Shown: positions 1 through 10,097, counted from the first letter of the stretch. The stretch is DNA of 64,000 bases from Berghia stephanieae (GCA_034508935.3 CM067451.1:38103809-38167808); one strand, 5' to 3'. The notes: generated from the sequence alone by a model not told the origin. Translations and numbers: made by a program.

Positions 1-519
1 AGCTGTAGGAAATGTGGTGTTGGTAAGTGCACTGAAACCTCATCACCATCATCAATCTTATCATTGTCATCACCACCACTACAACAATCACCACCACCAC
101 CGTCATTATCATCTTCACAATCATCAACTTCATCAGTGATAGTAACACATCCACCACTATATGTATAACTCAATACCATCATCATCCTTATCATCGTCAT
201 CATCATCACTACCGCCACGACGACCACCACCATCATCATCACCGCCACTAGGTACCACTACCACCGTCATTATCATCTTCACAATCGTCAATTTTATCAG
301 TGACAATAACATAACCACCACTACATGTACAAATAGCATAAATAAGAATTTACATTTCTTCTCCACCCCCCCCCCCTCTCCCTCCTTTCCATACCCTTGT
401 TTCGGGAAGTCTGCGGGGACCAAAACGTTAACTGTCAGTACTGGGCAATCATAGGCGAGTGCTACAGAAACCCTGACTACATGAATACCAATTGCAACAA
501 GAGCTGTGGAAAATGTTAA
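1..519 (+). CDS. 3' end of a tandem ShKT-domain protein gene (two exons visible)
   Basis: Two exons join in phase. Bases 1-22 encode the end of one ShKT domain (SCRKCGV) and stop at a donor GTAAGT at 23. An acceptor AG at 408-409 opens the last exon, 410-519, with a complete ShKT domain. Its six cysteines lie at CGDQ, NCQYWA, GEC, TNC, SC and KC, with the family signature WA..GEC..NP.YM, and TAA follows at 517-519. ShKT domains are small disulfide modules found in tandem in secreted astacins, tyrosinase-like and other extracellular proteins of invertebrates. The rest of the protein lies left of the window, so the enzyme or module attached is unknown. The split codon (G+TC) is restored exactly, which supports the intron. 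Nothing in the visible part looks broken. Confidence 0.85.
41..345. repeat. Degenerate CAT/CAC trinucleotide tract in the ShKT intron
   Basis: The intron between the two ShKT exons is filled with degenerate (ATC/ACC)n sequence. A block starting near 97 (ACCGTCATTATCATCTTC) recurs near 262, so the tract has duplicated internally with a spacing of about 162 bp. The long Ser/Pro/Asp-rich open frames here are products of the repeat and not genes. Confidence 0.8.
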
Positions 520-557
520 TCTTGGAATACTAAGCTTTTACCAAGTCCCAAGTTCCT

Positions 558-563
558 AATAAA
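558..563 (+). promoter_or_regulatory. Polyadenylation signal AATAAA of the ShKT gene
   Basis: AATAAA lies 39 bases after the ShKT stop codon, on the coding strand and before the first repeat. It is the best candidate for the cleavage signal of that gene. Confidence 0.6.
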
Positions 564-594
564 GAAAATGAATCTTTAAAAAAATATGTTTAAA

Positions 595-776
595 ACTTTA
601 AATTGAATTCATAGCCACAAATATCAATCTTGGGTTTAACTTCTCTACGTCATGATGGAGTATAAATACTATTTTTTGCTTTGCTAAAGTCCAATTTCTC
701 ATCATTCTATCTCTAAATTCACTTTCTGGGGTCTGAATCATCCCGACATAATACCGTTTTGAGACGGAGGGTCACA
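595..776. mobile_element. MITE family A, copy 1 (left end lost)
   Basis: The right terminus at about 732-776 carries the ACCGTTTTGAGACG...GGTCACA end shared with the copies at 1124-1360 and 44064-44316. The inside (GAATTCATAGCCACAAATATC near 605) matches the copy at 1124-1360. The left inverted end is not recognisable. Confidence 0.6.
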
Positions 777-1010
777 TATAATATATAAATAAAACATAAT
801 AAAGTGCATAACAGAGAGATGCTATACAATGAAAAAAAATATCATATCCCAAAACTATAACTATACATTCGACTGTTTCCCTCCCAGCCAAGTTCAGGAC
901 TAAGTAATCTCATTCCAAGTCAAAGAGAAAACAGACAGAGGGGTATAGAAGACACAGCAAGTACCTCCCCGCCCACTATGGGAGGTCGGGCGGGAGACCC
1001 CACCCCACCC
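777..1010 (-). mobile_element. 540-bp retroposon family (R540), partial copy 1
   Basis: This is the conserved 5' half (on the minus strand) of an interspersed repeat present at least seven times in the window. Shared blocks include GACTGTTTCCCTCCCAGCCA and the end block CTGCCCACTATGGGAGGTC, here written with CCCG. The copy abuts MITE A and lacks the A-rich tail. Confidence 0.65.
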
Positions 1011-1123
1011 ATGTTTTTTTTTTTCACATTTCGATTTGGATATAATTGTGACGACGTGGAAAAGGAAGACAGATACAGGGTGATACTACTATCACTGATA
1101 GAGGACACTGCAAGAAAGAAATC

Positions 1124-1360
1124 TGTGACCCTTCGCCTCAAAACGGTATTAAGTCGGGTTGGTTAAGATGTTGAAAATTGAATTTATAGCCAGAAATATC
1201 AAACTTGTGTTGCATTTGTATGTTTTATTGAGGAGAACGGATACTATATTTTAGGATGCTAATGCCAAGAATTTAAATTTTTGACCAGTTTAACATTTAA
1301 TTCAGATTTTAAGCATCTGGTTCGTTCCGACATAATACCGTTTTGAGACGATTGGTCACA
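1124..1360. mobile_element. MITE family A, copy 2
   Basis: This 237-bp element runs from TGTGACC at 1124 to GGTCACA at 1360. Its inverted ends of about 40 bp contain CTCAAAACGGTATTA on the left and its complement TAATACCGTTTTGAG on the right. It has no coding capacity. The superfamily was not assigned because a clear target duplication could not be identified. Confidence 0.75.
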
Positions 1361-1459
1361 TTTTCGCTCAGGCCGAGTGGATAGTGGATAAGACATCGCG
1401 GCCAAACAAGGCGGCCCTAGTCGTTGGAATTTAATAAATAACGTAATGTCATCCAGCCT

Positions 1460-2060
1460 GTTTCTGCTTTTACGTTTTTAAGGGTTTTACAACGCATGCG
1501 ACACATTTGGGTCATATATTTCAGAGGGATAGTCAAGATTTTCTAGAAATACAACTGAAAACAAACGAGAAATGTAAGACAAAGGGGAATGGTTCAAACA
1601 GGAATCAGATGTAGATTTCAAGAGCACACTATTAGTTACTCATTTTGAGATCACCCAAAAGTATCATCCAGACATTGGCAAAGGATTTCATTATGAAGAA
1701 TATATTCAAATGTTAACAAACCATTGTCATATAATATAATCAAAGCAAAACAGTACATTCAGAGAGACGACTTACACTTACAAGGAAAGACAATACAATC
1801 TCCGAAAGCCACGATTGACTGTTTCCATTTCCCTACCAGCCAAGGACTACGACTAGAGCCAGGACAAAATTAAGAAATCGCATTCCAATACAAAGACAGA
1901 AAGCAATTGGAAAACAGATAGGGGATAGAATACAAATTCCTTCCCAGTCAAGGACTACGACCAGAGCCAGGACAAAATAAGAAATCGCATTCCAACACAA
2001 AGACAGAAAGCAATTGGAAAACAGATAGGGGATAGAACACACAGCCCACTGTGGGAATTC
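1460..2060 (-). mobile_element. R540 retroposon, copy 2 (internally duplicated)
   Basis: The copy starts with the T-rich block that is the A-rich tail on the minus strand, followed by ACGCATGCGACACATTT. It continues to the CCCACTGTGGGA end. The stretch AGGACTACGACTAGAGCCAG at about 1844 recurs near 1950, so about 105 bp are tandemly duplicated inside this copy. Confidence 0.7.
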
Positions 2061-2065
2061 ATTAA

Positions 2066-2288
2066 AAAATTGAGCTTTTATATAGCACTTAACGTGCTCA
2101 AAGCGCTTTACAAGGAGTCCCTGGCCAACTGCAACACTTAACATTTAGGACGGGACACGACGCCTGTTAGGCGTTATTACAATTTTTCGGACAGAGACAA
2201 CGCTGTTAACGGCCGGGTACTCATTTTACACCTGAGTACGGTGAGAGACTGTGAGTAAAGAGTCTTTTCCAAGGGCTCAACTATGATC
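2066..2288 (-). repeat. tRNA-derived SINE family S, copy lacking the tRNA head
   Basis: Read on the minus strand it matches the body of the full-length copy at 62025-62370: the block ending in GAGTAAAATG..., the CGCCTAACAGGCGTC palindrome, the GGACTCCTTGTAAAGCGC block and the end CTATATAAAAGCTC. The tRNA-like head with boxes A and B is missing. Confidence 0.8.
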
Positions 2289-2510
2289 GTCAAAAGAAAA
2301 TGAAAATTAAGTTATTTTTAGCATTGCTCAAGGAGATTATATTATCCCATTGGTTGTATAATCAATGAAACTCCAGTTTTCCTTTCTTTTGGTATTCGTC
2401 ACCTTGCACTGTTAACACAAGTTCTTGATCAGTCAAGCTGTGAACCGATCAAATCCTGGACAGGGGGCATGCATGAGGTCCAACATTCAACTGTCCTAAG
2501 AATAACTTTG

Positions 2511-3032
2511 TTTTGTACGGCGCTTGCGACAGATTTAGGTAATTTCAGCGCCAGTAAAAAAAAAAAAGGAAAAAATGGGATAGTAATAGTAATTTTAAAA
2601 ATTAATTCTAGATTTGAATTGAAAGCAAACTAGAAAAAGACAAGGGGGTGGGGGTGGGGTAGTTCAAATAGGGTACATATGTAAAATCGAAGAACAGTTT
2701 CAGTTAACTTACTTTGAGACTGAGATGATCAAAAAGATTGATTTAGACACAAGCACAGGATCCCACAAAGAGGAATAAAACATGTTTACAAATACAAACC
2801 ATTATTTAAAAACAAAAATAATGCCTAACAGAGATGATATACAAGGAAAAAAAATATCACCTCCCAAAACTAACACTATACATTAGCCTGTTTCCCTCTC
2901 GGCCAAGGACTGCTGAAAGGGTCCGAACAAAACCAAGTAATCCCATTCCAAGACAAATGCAGAAAGCATCTCAGATATACGGGGATAGGAGACACACCGA
3001 GTGACATCCTGCCCACCCTAGGAGGTCAAAGA
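2511..3032 (-). mobile_element. R540 retroposon, copy 3
   Basis: The copy contains the family landmarks GCGCTTGCGACA, AGCACAGGATCCCAC and GACTGTTTCCC-like blocks in order. It begins after TTTGTTTTG and ends at the CACCCAGTA block. Flanks CTAAGAATAA and CTAAGAGAAA hint at an imperfect target duplication. Confidence 0.7.
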
Positions 3033-3078
3033 TGTCACCCAGTACTAAGAGAAATTCAACTCTCAAAAAGCCATGACG

Positions 3079-3101
3079 CCCCCCCCCCCCCCCCCCCCCC
3101 C
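3079..3101. repeat. Poly(C) run, 23 bases
   Basis: An uninterrupted homopolymer of C. Similar runs occur at 13100, 32161, 53010, 53948, 62458 and 62488. Their lengths are unreliable in any assembly. Confidence 0.9.
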
Positions 3102-3169
3102 TCTAAGCACATGGCCTTTAAAACGAATCATGCAAAAACTTTTCAGTAGAATATTATATTTCTGTAAAT

Positions 3170-3642
3170 GTTTGTTTTGCTTTTAATGGTTTTATAGCGC
3201 TTGCAACACATTTAGGTCATAGCAGCGCCAGTAAAAAGGAAGAAAATGGGACAGTAAAAACTTCTAGAATAAAAATTAAAGCACTCAAGAAAAGGTATGA
3301 CAAAGGGGAATTGGTTCAGATAGGAAACAGATGTAGATTCCAAGAGCACATACTTAAGTTTGAGATACTTAAAAGTCTCATCCAGACACAAGCACAGGTC
3401 CCCACTAAGAAGAATACACTCAAATGTTTACAAATCATATAGAATATGTAAACATAACACAGTGCATAACGGAGAGATGATTTACAAGACAAAAAATATC
3501 ATCTCCCAAAAATCTAACTATACATCTGACTATTTCCCTCAAAGCTAGGGTATCTGGCCAGGGCCAGGACAAAACCAGGTTATCTCATCCCTAGACAAAG
3601 ACAGAAAGCATGTTGGAAAACAGATACAGGAACCCCATCCAG
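3170..3642 (-). mobile_element. R540 retroposon, copy 4, with 11-bp target duplication
   Basis: A 473-bp copy is flanked by the perfect direct repeat TTTCTGTAAAT at 3159-3169 and 3643-3653. The plus-strand start TGTTTGTTTTG is the A-rich 3' tail on the minus strand. The flanking duplication and tail are typical of LINE-mobilised retroposition. Confidence 0.85.
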
Positions 3643-3654
3643 TTTCTGTAAATA

Positions 3655-4883
3655 AAACAAACTCATCACAGTTATTTTATGTATAACATTTTATTATTAT
3701 GAATCAATATCACAGAAATTATTGAAATATTTCAGGCTGTAAAGAGGCGTGAAAATGTAAAAGATGTAAAAGCACTAAACAAAACAAAGAGCACCAAAAG
3801 ATAATATGGTTGTAACATAGTTGGGCAGTTAGAAAGTTATACATGAATGGTGTAATAAAATAACCAAATACATCATTTAATTGTGTAAAATTAATAATAT
3901 CATGAGGCTTTACATGCAATCTAACTACAAAAACTATGCATACATATTATCGAATATTCTAACTCGAACAGGGTACATGAACAGGGCACACACACACATA
4001 CACACACACAAAAATAATTATGAAGTTTCTGAAACTGAAAGTGGAAGAAAACCCTGATTTAAAATTAAATGAGGCAATAGAAATCTTATCATAATGGAGA
4101 AAAGCCTCCAAACACAGTGGCGACTGTAAAATGGGGTGACTTGGGCCATTATCCCAAATAAAGTTTCTGCACATTAATTAATCTATTATTTTTAGCACTT
4201 CATTAGCAGCATTTTAAGGATTATTATTTTTAGTTACTCCTCGACGAAAACATTTTCTACTGTCCTAAGCATCATTCAACATGGTGGCTTTCTGATGCTG
4301 ACCTTCTGATTGGTTTGTTTACCTCAAACTCTAGTCTGAAAAGGTAAGTCGTTCATTTTACCAATAAACACTTTAAAAGGTACATTAAGATGACAAAATA
4401 AGTGGAGATTGGTAATATTATGGTCTGACTATTCTCGGTTAGCTGAAAGGGTGGGGTGGGCCTAAGTCATCTCATTTCTGACAAGAAATCCGTATGTTGC
4501 TGAAATGGCAATCAAAATGGAGAATTGTGGTGGTGATAAAGTTGGAAGATATTGCTGCTGATGAAGATGAATTACTCTTCATTTGTGGCATTGAGCTCCT
4601 GCTGCTAAGTTGACCTACTGGATGAACCTTAGTAGAATCGAAACGACAATTAGACGGTGAGATACTAACTTTGACAATTCGCTTTTTTAATTTTTAGGTC
4701 AGAACTTTGTCTGGTAGTTCCCTGAGTTTGATTACTTGCTTAGATAGTTTGATATACCTTAGCATATATGTTAATGGTAAGTGTTGGGAGGAAATATAAT
4801 ATTTTATATATATATATATACCTACATCAGGTATTACCAAATCAAGAATTTTGATTGTGTATGATTTTTCTCTTATTTTTCAG
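3655..4883. other. No gene recognised
   Basis: AT-rich sequence with a short (CA)n tract near 3990-4010 and (AT)n near 4806-4820. No conserved frame or known repeat was recognised up to the splice-like site at 4883. Confidence 0.5.
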
Positions 4884-5162
4884 CTGTGCTCTTGGTTTGT
4901 TGAACTGTTTCCCTCCATTGACAGGAGCAGTGTCTGCAAGTTGACAGAGAAAACAGTCGCAGCTATTCAGTCATTGGAAGAAGGAGGAAGAGAGACTTTG
5001 TTGTCCAAGGTGTTTGACCCAGACTTTATTAGCCTTGCTCTCACGAATGTTGGGATAACATTGGATGTGTTTTTGAAACCACCCGAGTTGCCTGAACCAC
5101 CAGGATTAATTCTGACATATCAGTGTGTGATGGACCTTATTTATTATTCCAAACAAAAATAA
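4884..5162 (+). CDS. Unrecognised exon-like open frame, composite of repeats
   Basis: A good acceptor (TTATTTTTCAG at 4873-4883) opens a frame beginning LCSWFVELFPSID and ending in LIYYSKQK. The first 36 codons are not recognised. Bases 4992-5103 are nearly the same as 6511-6622, inside the Tigger-like remnant. Bases 5102-5297 are about 95% the same as 10588-10785. The frame is therefore pieced from dispersed fragments, and the last part runs into a 3' end-like segment containing AATAAA. It could be a fossil exon of a transposon or of a duplicated host gene. No function is proposed. Confidence 0.3.
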   Translation: MCSWFVELFPSIDRSSVCKLTEKTVAAIQSLEEGGRETLLSKVFDPDFISLALTNVGITLDVFLKPPELPEPPGLILTYQCVMDLIYYSKQK

Positions 5163-5297
5163 ATAGTCCACTATGTGTGTGAAGAAATGGATTTCTTATT
5201 TTAATCCACAGACAAGTTCTACTGAAATTGACAAACCGCTTTCGTCTTGTCCAAAAATATTACTAAAGACTGTTGAAAAATAAGCATAGAAACTGTG
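5102..5297 (+). repeat. 196-bp dispersed repeat, copy 1 of 2
   Basis: Begins AGGATTAATTCTGACA and contains AACAAAAATAAATAGTCCA. The second copy is at 10588-10785 in the same orientation. It looks like a transposon 3' segment. The second copy has no coding context. Confidence 0.75.
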
Positions 5298-5539
5298 TTT
5301 TCAGCGTACAACTCTGCGTGTACAGATTTTTTTATATCACTACCCCAGCGAAGTGATAGATAAACACTCTTTTCCCCTTATGCTCAGCAGAGCATGGGAT
5401 GTCTTGAGGGATGGAGCATTGCTGAGAAAGGCTTTTAAAACGACCGGCGTCTACCCCCTCAACCCAGCAGCCATCTCTGATGACTGGTTTACTGCATCCG
5501 CTGCGCTCTCGCGACCATTGTTGGAAACAGGGCCGTCTG

Positions 5540-6064
5540 TTTTTGTTTGTTTGTTTTTGAGGGTTTTACGGCGCTTGCAACACATTAAGATCATATCAGC
5601 ACCAGTAAAAAGGAAGAAATGGGATAGTAAAAAGTTATAGAATTCAATTAAAGCACCCAAGAAAAGGTAAGACAATGGGGAATTTGTTCAAATAGGAAAC
5701 AGATGTAGATTCCAAGAGCACACCATCAAAGTACTTAGGTTGAGATCACCTAAAAGCCTCATCCAGACACAAGCACAGGTCCCCACTAAGAGGAATACAC
5801 TCAAATGTTAACAAATCAAATATAACATGTAAATAAAACATAATACAGTACATAACATAGAGATGATTTACAAGGAAAAAAATATCATCTCCCAAAGCAA
5901 TAACTATACATTCGACTGTTTCCCTCTCAACCAAGGTTAGGACAAAACCAAGCAATCTCACTCCAAGACAAAGACAGAAAGCAAGTTGGAAAACAGATAT
6001 AAGGGGATAGAAGACACAGTATGTACCTCCCTGCCCACTATGGGAGGTCAGGATCCCCACCCAG
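5540..6064 (-). mobile_element. R540 retroposon, copy 5, with 12-bp target duplication
   Basis: A 525-bp copy flanked by perfect CAGGGCCGTCTG at 5528-5539 and 6065-6076. The plus-strand start TTTTTGTTTGTTTGTTTTTG is the A-rich tail. On the minus strand the end is GCGCCGTAAAACCCTCAAAA followed by (AAAC)n. No RNA polymerase III boxes are obvious. Removing it rejoins the Tigger-like frame exactly. Confidence 0.9.
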
Positions 6065-6510
6065 CAGGGCCGTCTGATGCTTCCACATTGGGGGCCATCT
6101 TGGTCCAGGCTGTGGGTCCAGAGTCTGAATCACCAACTATCACACAGGAGGCAGGGCCGTCTGATGCTTCCACATCGGGCGGCATCTTGGTTCAGGCTGT
6201 GGATCCAGAGCCTGAACACCCAACAACAAAGGAAGCAGGGCCTAGTACAGGGGATATCTTGGCCCAGGCCATGGATATATCTGGGCTGACAGCCAACTGG
6301 AACAAAACTGTCAACGAAATATTCTCGACCCCGACTCCAGAACCACATTCTGCCACTGCGAGAAGGTATGAAACTTCTCACAGAGTTCTCACATCTGATG
6401 AGATAATTGAAAGCAAGTGGCAAAAAAGAGAAGAGAAAGAGAGGATGGAGGCAGAGAAACGTAGGAGGGCTCTGGCACGTGAAGAGAAAAGGAAGGCTGC
6501 CAAAGATAAA

Positions 6511-6622
6511 GAGACTTTGTTGTCCAAGGTGTTTAACCCAGATTTTATTAGCCTTGCTCTCACGAATGTTGGGATAACATTGGATGTGTTTTTGAAACCA
6601 CCCGAGTTGCTTGAACCACCAG
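6511..6622 (+). repeat. 112-bp fragment shared with 4992-5103
   Basis: The same length as the other copy, with only a few substitutions. Both are open in the same frame (ETLLSKVF.PDFISLALT). Shared sequence starts at GAGACTTTG and ends at CCACCAG in both. The sharp borders suggest a copied fragment rather than two diverged genes. Confidence 0.8.
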
Positions 6623-6649
6623 TAGCTTGTCCCATAGGCGAGCTATAGT

Positions 6650-7030
6650 GGGGCAAAAAGCCAGCTGGGCGCGGCACCCCAGCAAGGCACAAGCTAGCAC
6701 AAGTGAGACAACTTTTTTTGGTGGGTTAAAGTGCGCATGCGTCAATGCAGAATTACCAGTTTGGCAAAAAAACAAAACGATTTTAACTGGGTTTGATATT
6801 TTGGTATTTGGGGAGTCTTTTGCTAAAATTAAGTGTAATTTTACCTAAATGATAGATAATTATAAAGTATTGACCGCATGACAAACAATGAGAATTTTTT
6901 CTATTATTATATATGCATTTTTACAAAAAAAAGAAAGCAATATCCATAATATTTGTCTTTTTTCCAAAAGTAGTATGGGATGTTTTATAGGAATAATCTC
7001 ACAACCCTGGCATATCTACCCGCCCTTTTC
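6650..7030. other. No gene recognised
   Basis: AT-rich and poly(A/T)-bearing sequence between the Tigger relic and the possible first exon at 7040. Nothing was recognised. Confidence 0.5.
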
Positions 7031-7039
7031 AATCTCAAG

Positions 7040-10000
7040 ATGACGAAATTAGTAGGCATCAAATACGAGTCAGGGGAAAAAATTAATTACCCCTGCTCGG
7101 ACGCCGAGTTTGTTCTCCTGAACAATGGTGAGCTTGATGTATTATTTTGGTGTTGTTGTTTATATCTTGTTTCATGCATCCTCTCGTTGATTGGCACTAT
7201 TATTTTAGTCGGAATACTTTTGCTTTCGCCGTAGCCGTAACCAATGTGAATGGGATTTTTAGTTTGTTTACAAGTGTCTATTTTCAAACTATAACCACAC
7301 ATCACATCGCGAAAGGAATAGCTCCATTTGTGTATAGGTAGTAAAGAGAGAAGAATAAATGCTCGAATCTATGGAAAAAGCTGAGTTCTTTGAGATGTTA
7401 TTGGATTGAATTCCCCATTAAAAGTGTTAAAAAAAAGGGCAGCCACTGAGTCGGCGGAACCGAATCTTGTTTTTACGTTCAAAGTCGAAGTGCCGGGGGC
7501 AAAAAAAAAAAAAGGAAACCGCAATCGCACCTTTCATAGTGGCAATGTTTTAAAATCGGTACTACCGCAAACTCGGGGACCCAAATAATTTTGGGGTTTT
7601 GGGAGGGGGGAAACATTTTCTTAAAATTTTTTGGGGGGCTTGTTGGGAGGGGGGGGGGGGGGGGGACTTTAAAAAAAAAGAAAGTCTCTCCCCTCCCAAA
7701 ACCCCTACTAGACTTTAAAAAAAAAAGTTTTCCCCCTCCCAAACCCCCAGAATTATTTGGGTCCCCGAGTTTGCGGTATTACTATTACCTTAAAATTGGT
7801 TGGGTTGAATGAAAATAAAGCTGTCTTAGACAGGTTCGTCAAGCCCATTAAGAGGCTGTGACTATCCCCAGGGTATTAAATTAAGTAATATTAATATTAA
7901 CAGAGTTATTCGACACCCGAGTCGCGCATGCGCATTTTGAGAATTAGCTACTCTCAACGACTTCTGTCGTGTGAATTTATCAGCATGGTGGTAGTAGGGC
8001 TAAATGGTTGTCTGAAGGCAGGGACTCATTAAAATGCTTAGGCTAGGGATTAAATGATCAGAACAATGAACAATTTGAATGTAAACCCTTCATCCGCATA
8101 GAAATTGTCTAAACAAATAATAGACAGAATGTCGTGTGAGCTCCTTGTTGGATGGAATCTTAATGACACGAAAGCCTAGTATGCTGAGAGGAGCATAGTG
8201 GTTGAGCTGCTTGACTCATAATTGGAAGTTCTTGGGTTCAAAGCCCAACGGGGAACCTTATTTTTTCAATACTATTTTTTTTTCCTACTATTTTATTATT
8301 TAAAAAATATTTTCCTTTATATTTTAAAGCTTATTTATTGATTTTTTTATATATTATTGTTCTTCTTATTATTATCATTCTATCATTTTCTTCATTTTTT
8401 TTCTAATTATTATTAATATATCATTATTACTTTTGTCTGTCAAATAAACATTGTCACAATAGTTAATTTATGAAAGTCATTACAATCATGGGGAAAATTT
8501 CTGAGCTCCACGTTTTACACCTGGGTACGGAGAGAGAATGTGAGCTTTTTCCAACAACTCAACTTTTCGCTGTCCACAGTAGGACGACTCGATGAGCTCA
8601 TTTTTGCAATGGTAAAACATATTTTAAATCCAAAGCAAAACATTCCCCTTACAACAATGCTTTTAAATATTCCAGAGAGAGTGTATTAGGAGAGAAACCG
8701 AGAGTGATAAAATTTGCGCAGTTTTTTTTAATAGAAGAAATTAACAGAAAACAACAACAGACTAAAATTAAGACTCAACTTTTCAGTGTGCCGAATTATC
8801 TGGTGACAAAATACACCCGAATTTCAGGTGTCGAATTATGCTCCCTAATATTAATGCCTCTTTGTGTCACTACCGTTACTCTGTGGCAGTTAAAAGTACA
8901 CATGCATAGTTGACTGACACGGCCCTTGGCAATTCGCGCTACCCTAATAATAATATTATATCCAAATAATAATGATGCTAATAACAAATAACACACTTAT
9001 GTAGAGTTAGAGTAATTAATTTACAGCAATGATAGAACTTTCCATCCTCGTGAGGGACATCAACTCGCGAACACTGCTTCAAATAAAATTTTCTTTCACT
9101 GTCAGACCCTTAAATAACTCTTGCCATGTAAAAAAAAAGTGTGTTTAAATCTCAAAGTCCATTCTCCCCCTGTTGCTTCATACGAGGGATACCAATTGAT
9201 CCTCGGGATCGGGTTAGGATAGAATTGTTTGTTTTTAAAATTTTAATTTCCTTCCTATAGCTGGAGGTCCATTAATTATTATCTATCTGCAGTGAATGTG
9301 GATCACTTATCTAATATTTTTTTCTGTCACATTTCTCCAACTATGAAAGGTCATTAAGAAGGTTTTTTTTTGTGATACTTGTGTATCTTTTTCAATATTT
9401 GATTTATTTAGTAGCTTGCTTGAAATGATTTAAATAGTTATTACCATTGCAATCATTTCTTCCTCACTTTAAGGTGTTCGATGAACTGAAAAGAATTAGA
9501 ATTTTTTATCAAAAACCAAAGTGGCTCCATGCCTTGGCAGACAAGAATAGGGGTAGTGTCTACATAACAAAATTTCTTGGTCTTATCATTTATCGTTTTA
9601 AAGAATATTTCTTTTTCCTTTTTCAGAGAGTGCTTGGTGCCACATCAGCTCCTTTTTAAAAGAGCGTGGTCAACATGGTGGGGATGTTGTTGAAATTTGT
9701 CCTGGTGGATATTCGGGTGAGCTATGCAAACAGTATATGTATATAGTCAAGCTAATCCATACTTTGATCAGAAAATATGTGGTTTAACGTGAGGACTGGA
9801 CCATGAAAGCATGTTCGGCTGTGTCAAACAAAAGTCATAAGTGTGCCTTACAGGCATCACATCCCATCAATTGAATAAGACTATCAGTATTTTAACAATT
9901 CAATGAAACTGAGGAGGGACTAAAGAGAGTGCTGTAAAACAAATTTGAACAGTGTTTTAAATATTTTGTCCTCTTCTGCCTCCAAATAATAAATAGAAAG

Positions 10001-10097
10001 TTTTAATTTTATTCGCAATGCAGAAGACTAATTATTATTGCAATCCTCTCATCCGCAGAACCCCAGTATGTTGTTGTGTGTGAGGGTGTCCAGACTG
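7040..10097 (+). CDS. Possible multi-exon gene, three phase-compatible exons, unrecognised
   Basis: Three exon-like segments have matching phases. They are 7040-7127 (MTKLVGIKYES...LLNN, donor GTGAGC), 9627-9716 (after TTTTTCAG, SAWCHISSFLKERGQHG..., donor GTGAGC) and 10059-10097 (after CCGCAG, EPQYVVVCEGVQT, donor GTAAGG). Each ends in phase 1 and the next completes the codon. The encoded stretch of about 72 residues is not one I recognise. The region between holds a foldback element and a tRNA-like SINE head. The next acceptor, at 11158, would need phase 0 for the long frame there, so continuity to 12 kb is not shown. It could be a host gene or a transposon gene. Confidence 0.35.
7540..7802. 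mobile_element. Foldback/MITE with inverted ends around a G-run
   Basis: Inverted ends of about 47 bp begin ACCGCAAACTCGGGGACCC at 7563 and return as GGGTCCCCGAGTTTGCGGT at 7761-7779. They extend through CCAAATAATT and GGGAGGGG blocks. The centre is a long G-run (7651-7664) plus A-runs. It has no coding capacity. The outermost ends (CAAT...TTTTAA) also look inverted. Confidence 0.75.
8178..8262 (+). repeat. tRNA-Met-like SINE head or pseudo-tRNA
   Basis: Contains a box A-like block (TAGTGGTTGAGC), an anticodon-loop-like TTGACTCATAATTGG with CAT, and a box B-like GGGTTCAAAGCCC. The acceptor arms do not pair, and T-rich sequence follows. A decayed tRNA-derived SINE is more likely than a working tRNA gene. 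Confidence 0.5.
8263..9440. other. No gene recognised; SINE S fragment at about 8510-8575
   Basis: AT-rich intergenic or intronic sequence. The segment CGTTTTACACCTGGGTACGG...GAGAATGTGAG is a short piece of SINE family S. Nothing else was recognised. Confidence 0.5.

Larger units (their letters stand above)
5305..6648 (+). pseudogene. pogo/Tigger-like transposase C-terminus, split by a retroposon
   Basis: The first part, to 5539, reads EVIDKHSFPLMLSRAWD...RKAFKTTGVYPLNPAAISDDW, the typical C-terminal end of a DDE_1 (pogo/Tigger/CENP-B type) transposase domain. A retroposon copy interrupts it at 5540-6064. Coding resumes in the same frame (ETGPS | DAST) with three repeats of a GPSDAST.G.ILVQAV-type unit. 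A charged coiled segment follows (SDEIIESKWQKREEKERM...) of the kind seen at the ends of pogo-type transposases. The last 45 codons (from ETLLSKVF) come from a dispersed 112-bp fragment also found at 4992-5103. The N-terminal HTH and catalytic Asp residues are absent, so it is a 5'-truncated relic. Confidence 0.7.

Noticed and set aside
161-454. Ser/Pro/Thr-rich open frame at the left edge
   Set aside because: It is made by the trinucleotide tract in the ShKT intron and runs over the ShKT exon in the wrong frame.
1833-2144. Minus-strand hydrophobic open frame
   Set aside because: It covers a tandem duplication inside R540 and part of SINE S. The repeated peptide follows from the DNA duplication.
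8178-8262. Functional tRNA-Met gene
   Set aside because: The acceptor stem does not pair and the D and T arms are imperfect, so it was kept only as a SINE head or pseudo-tRNA.
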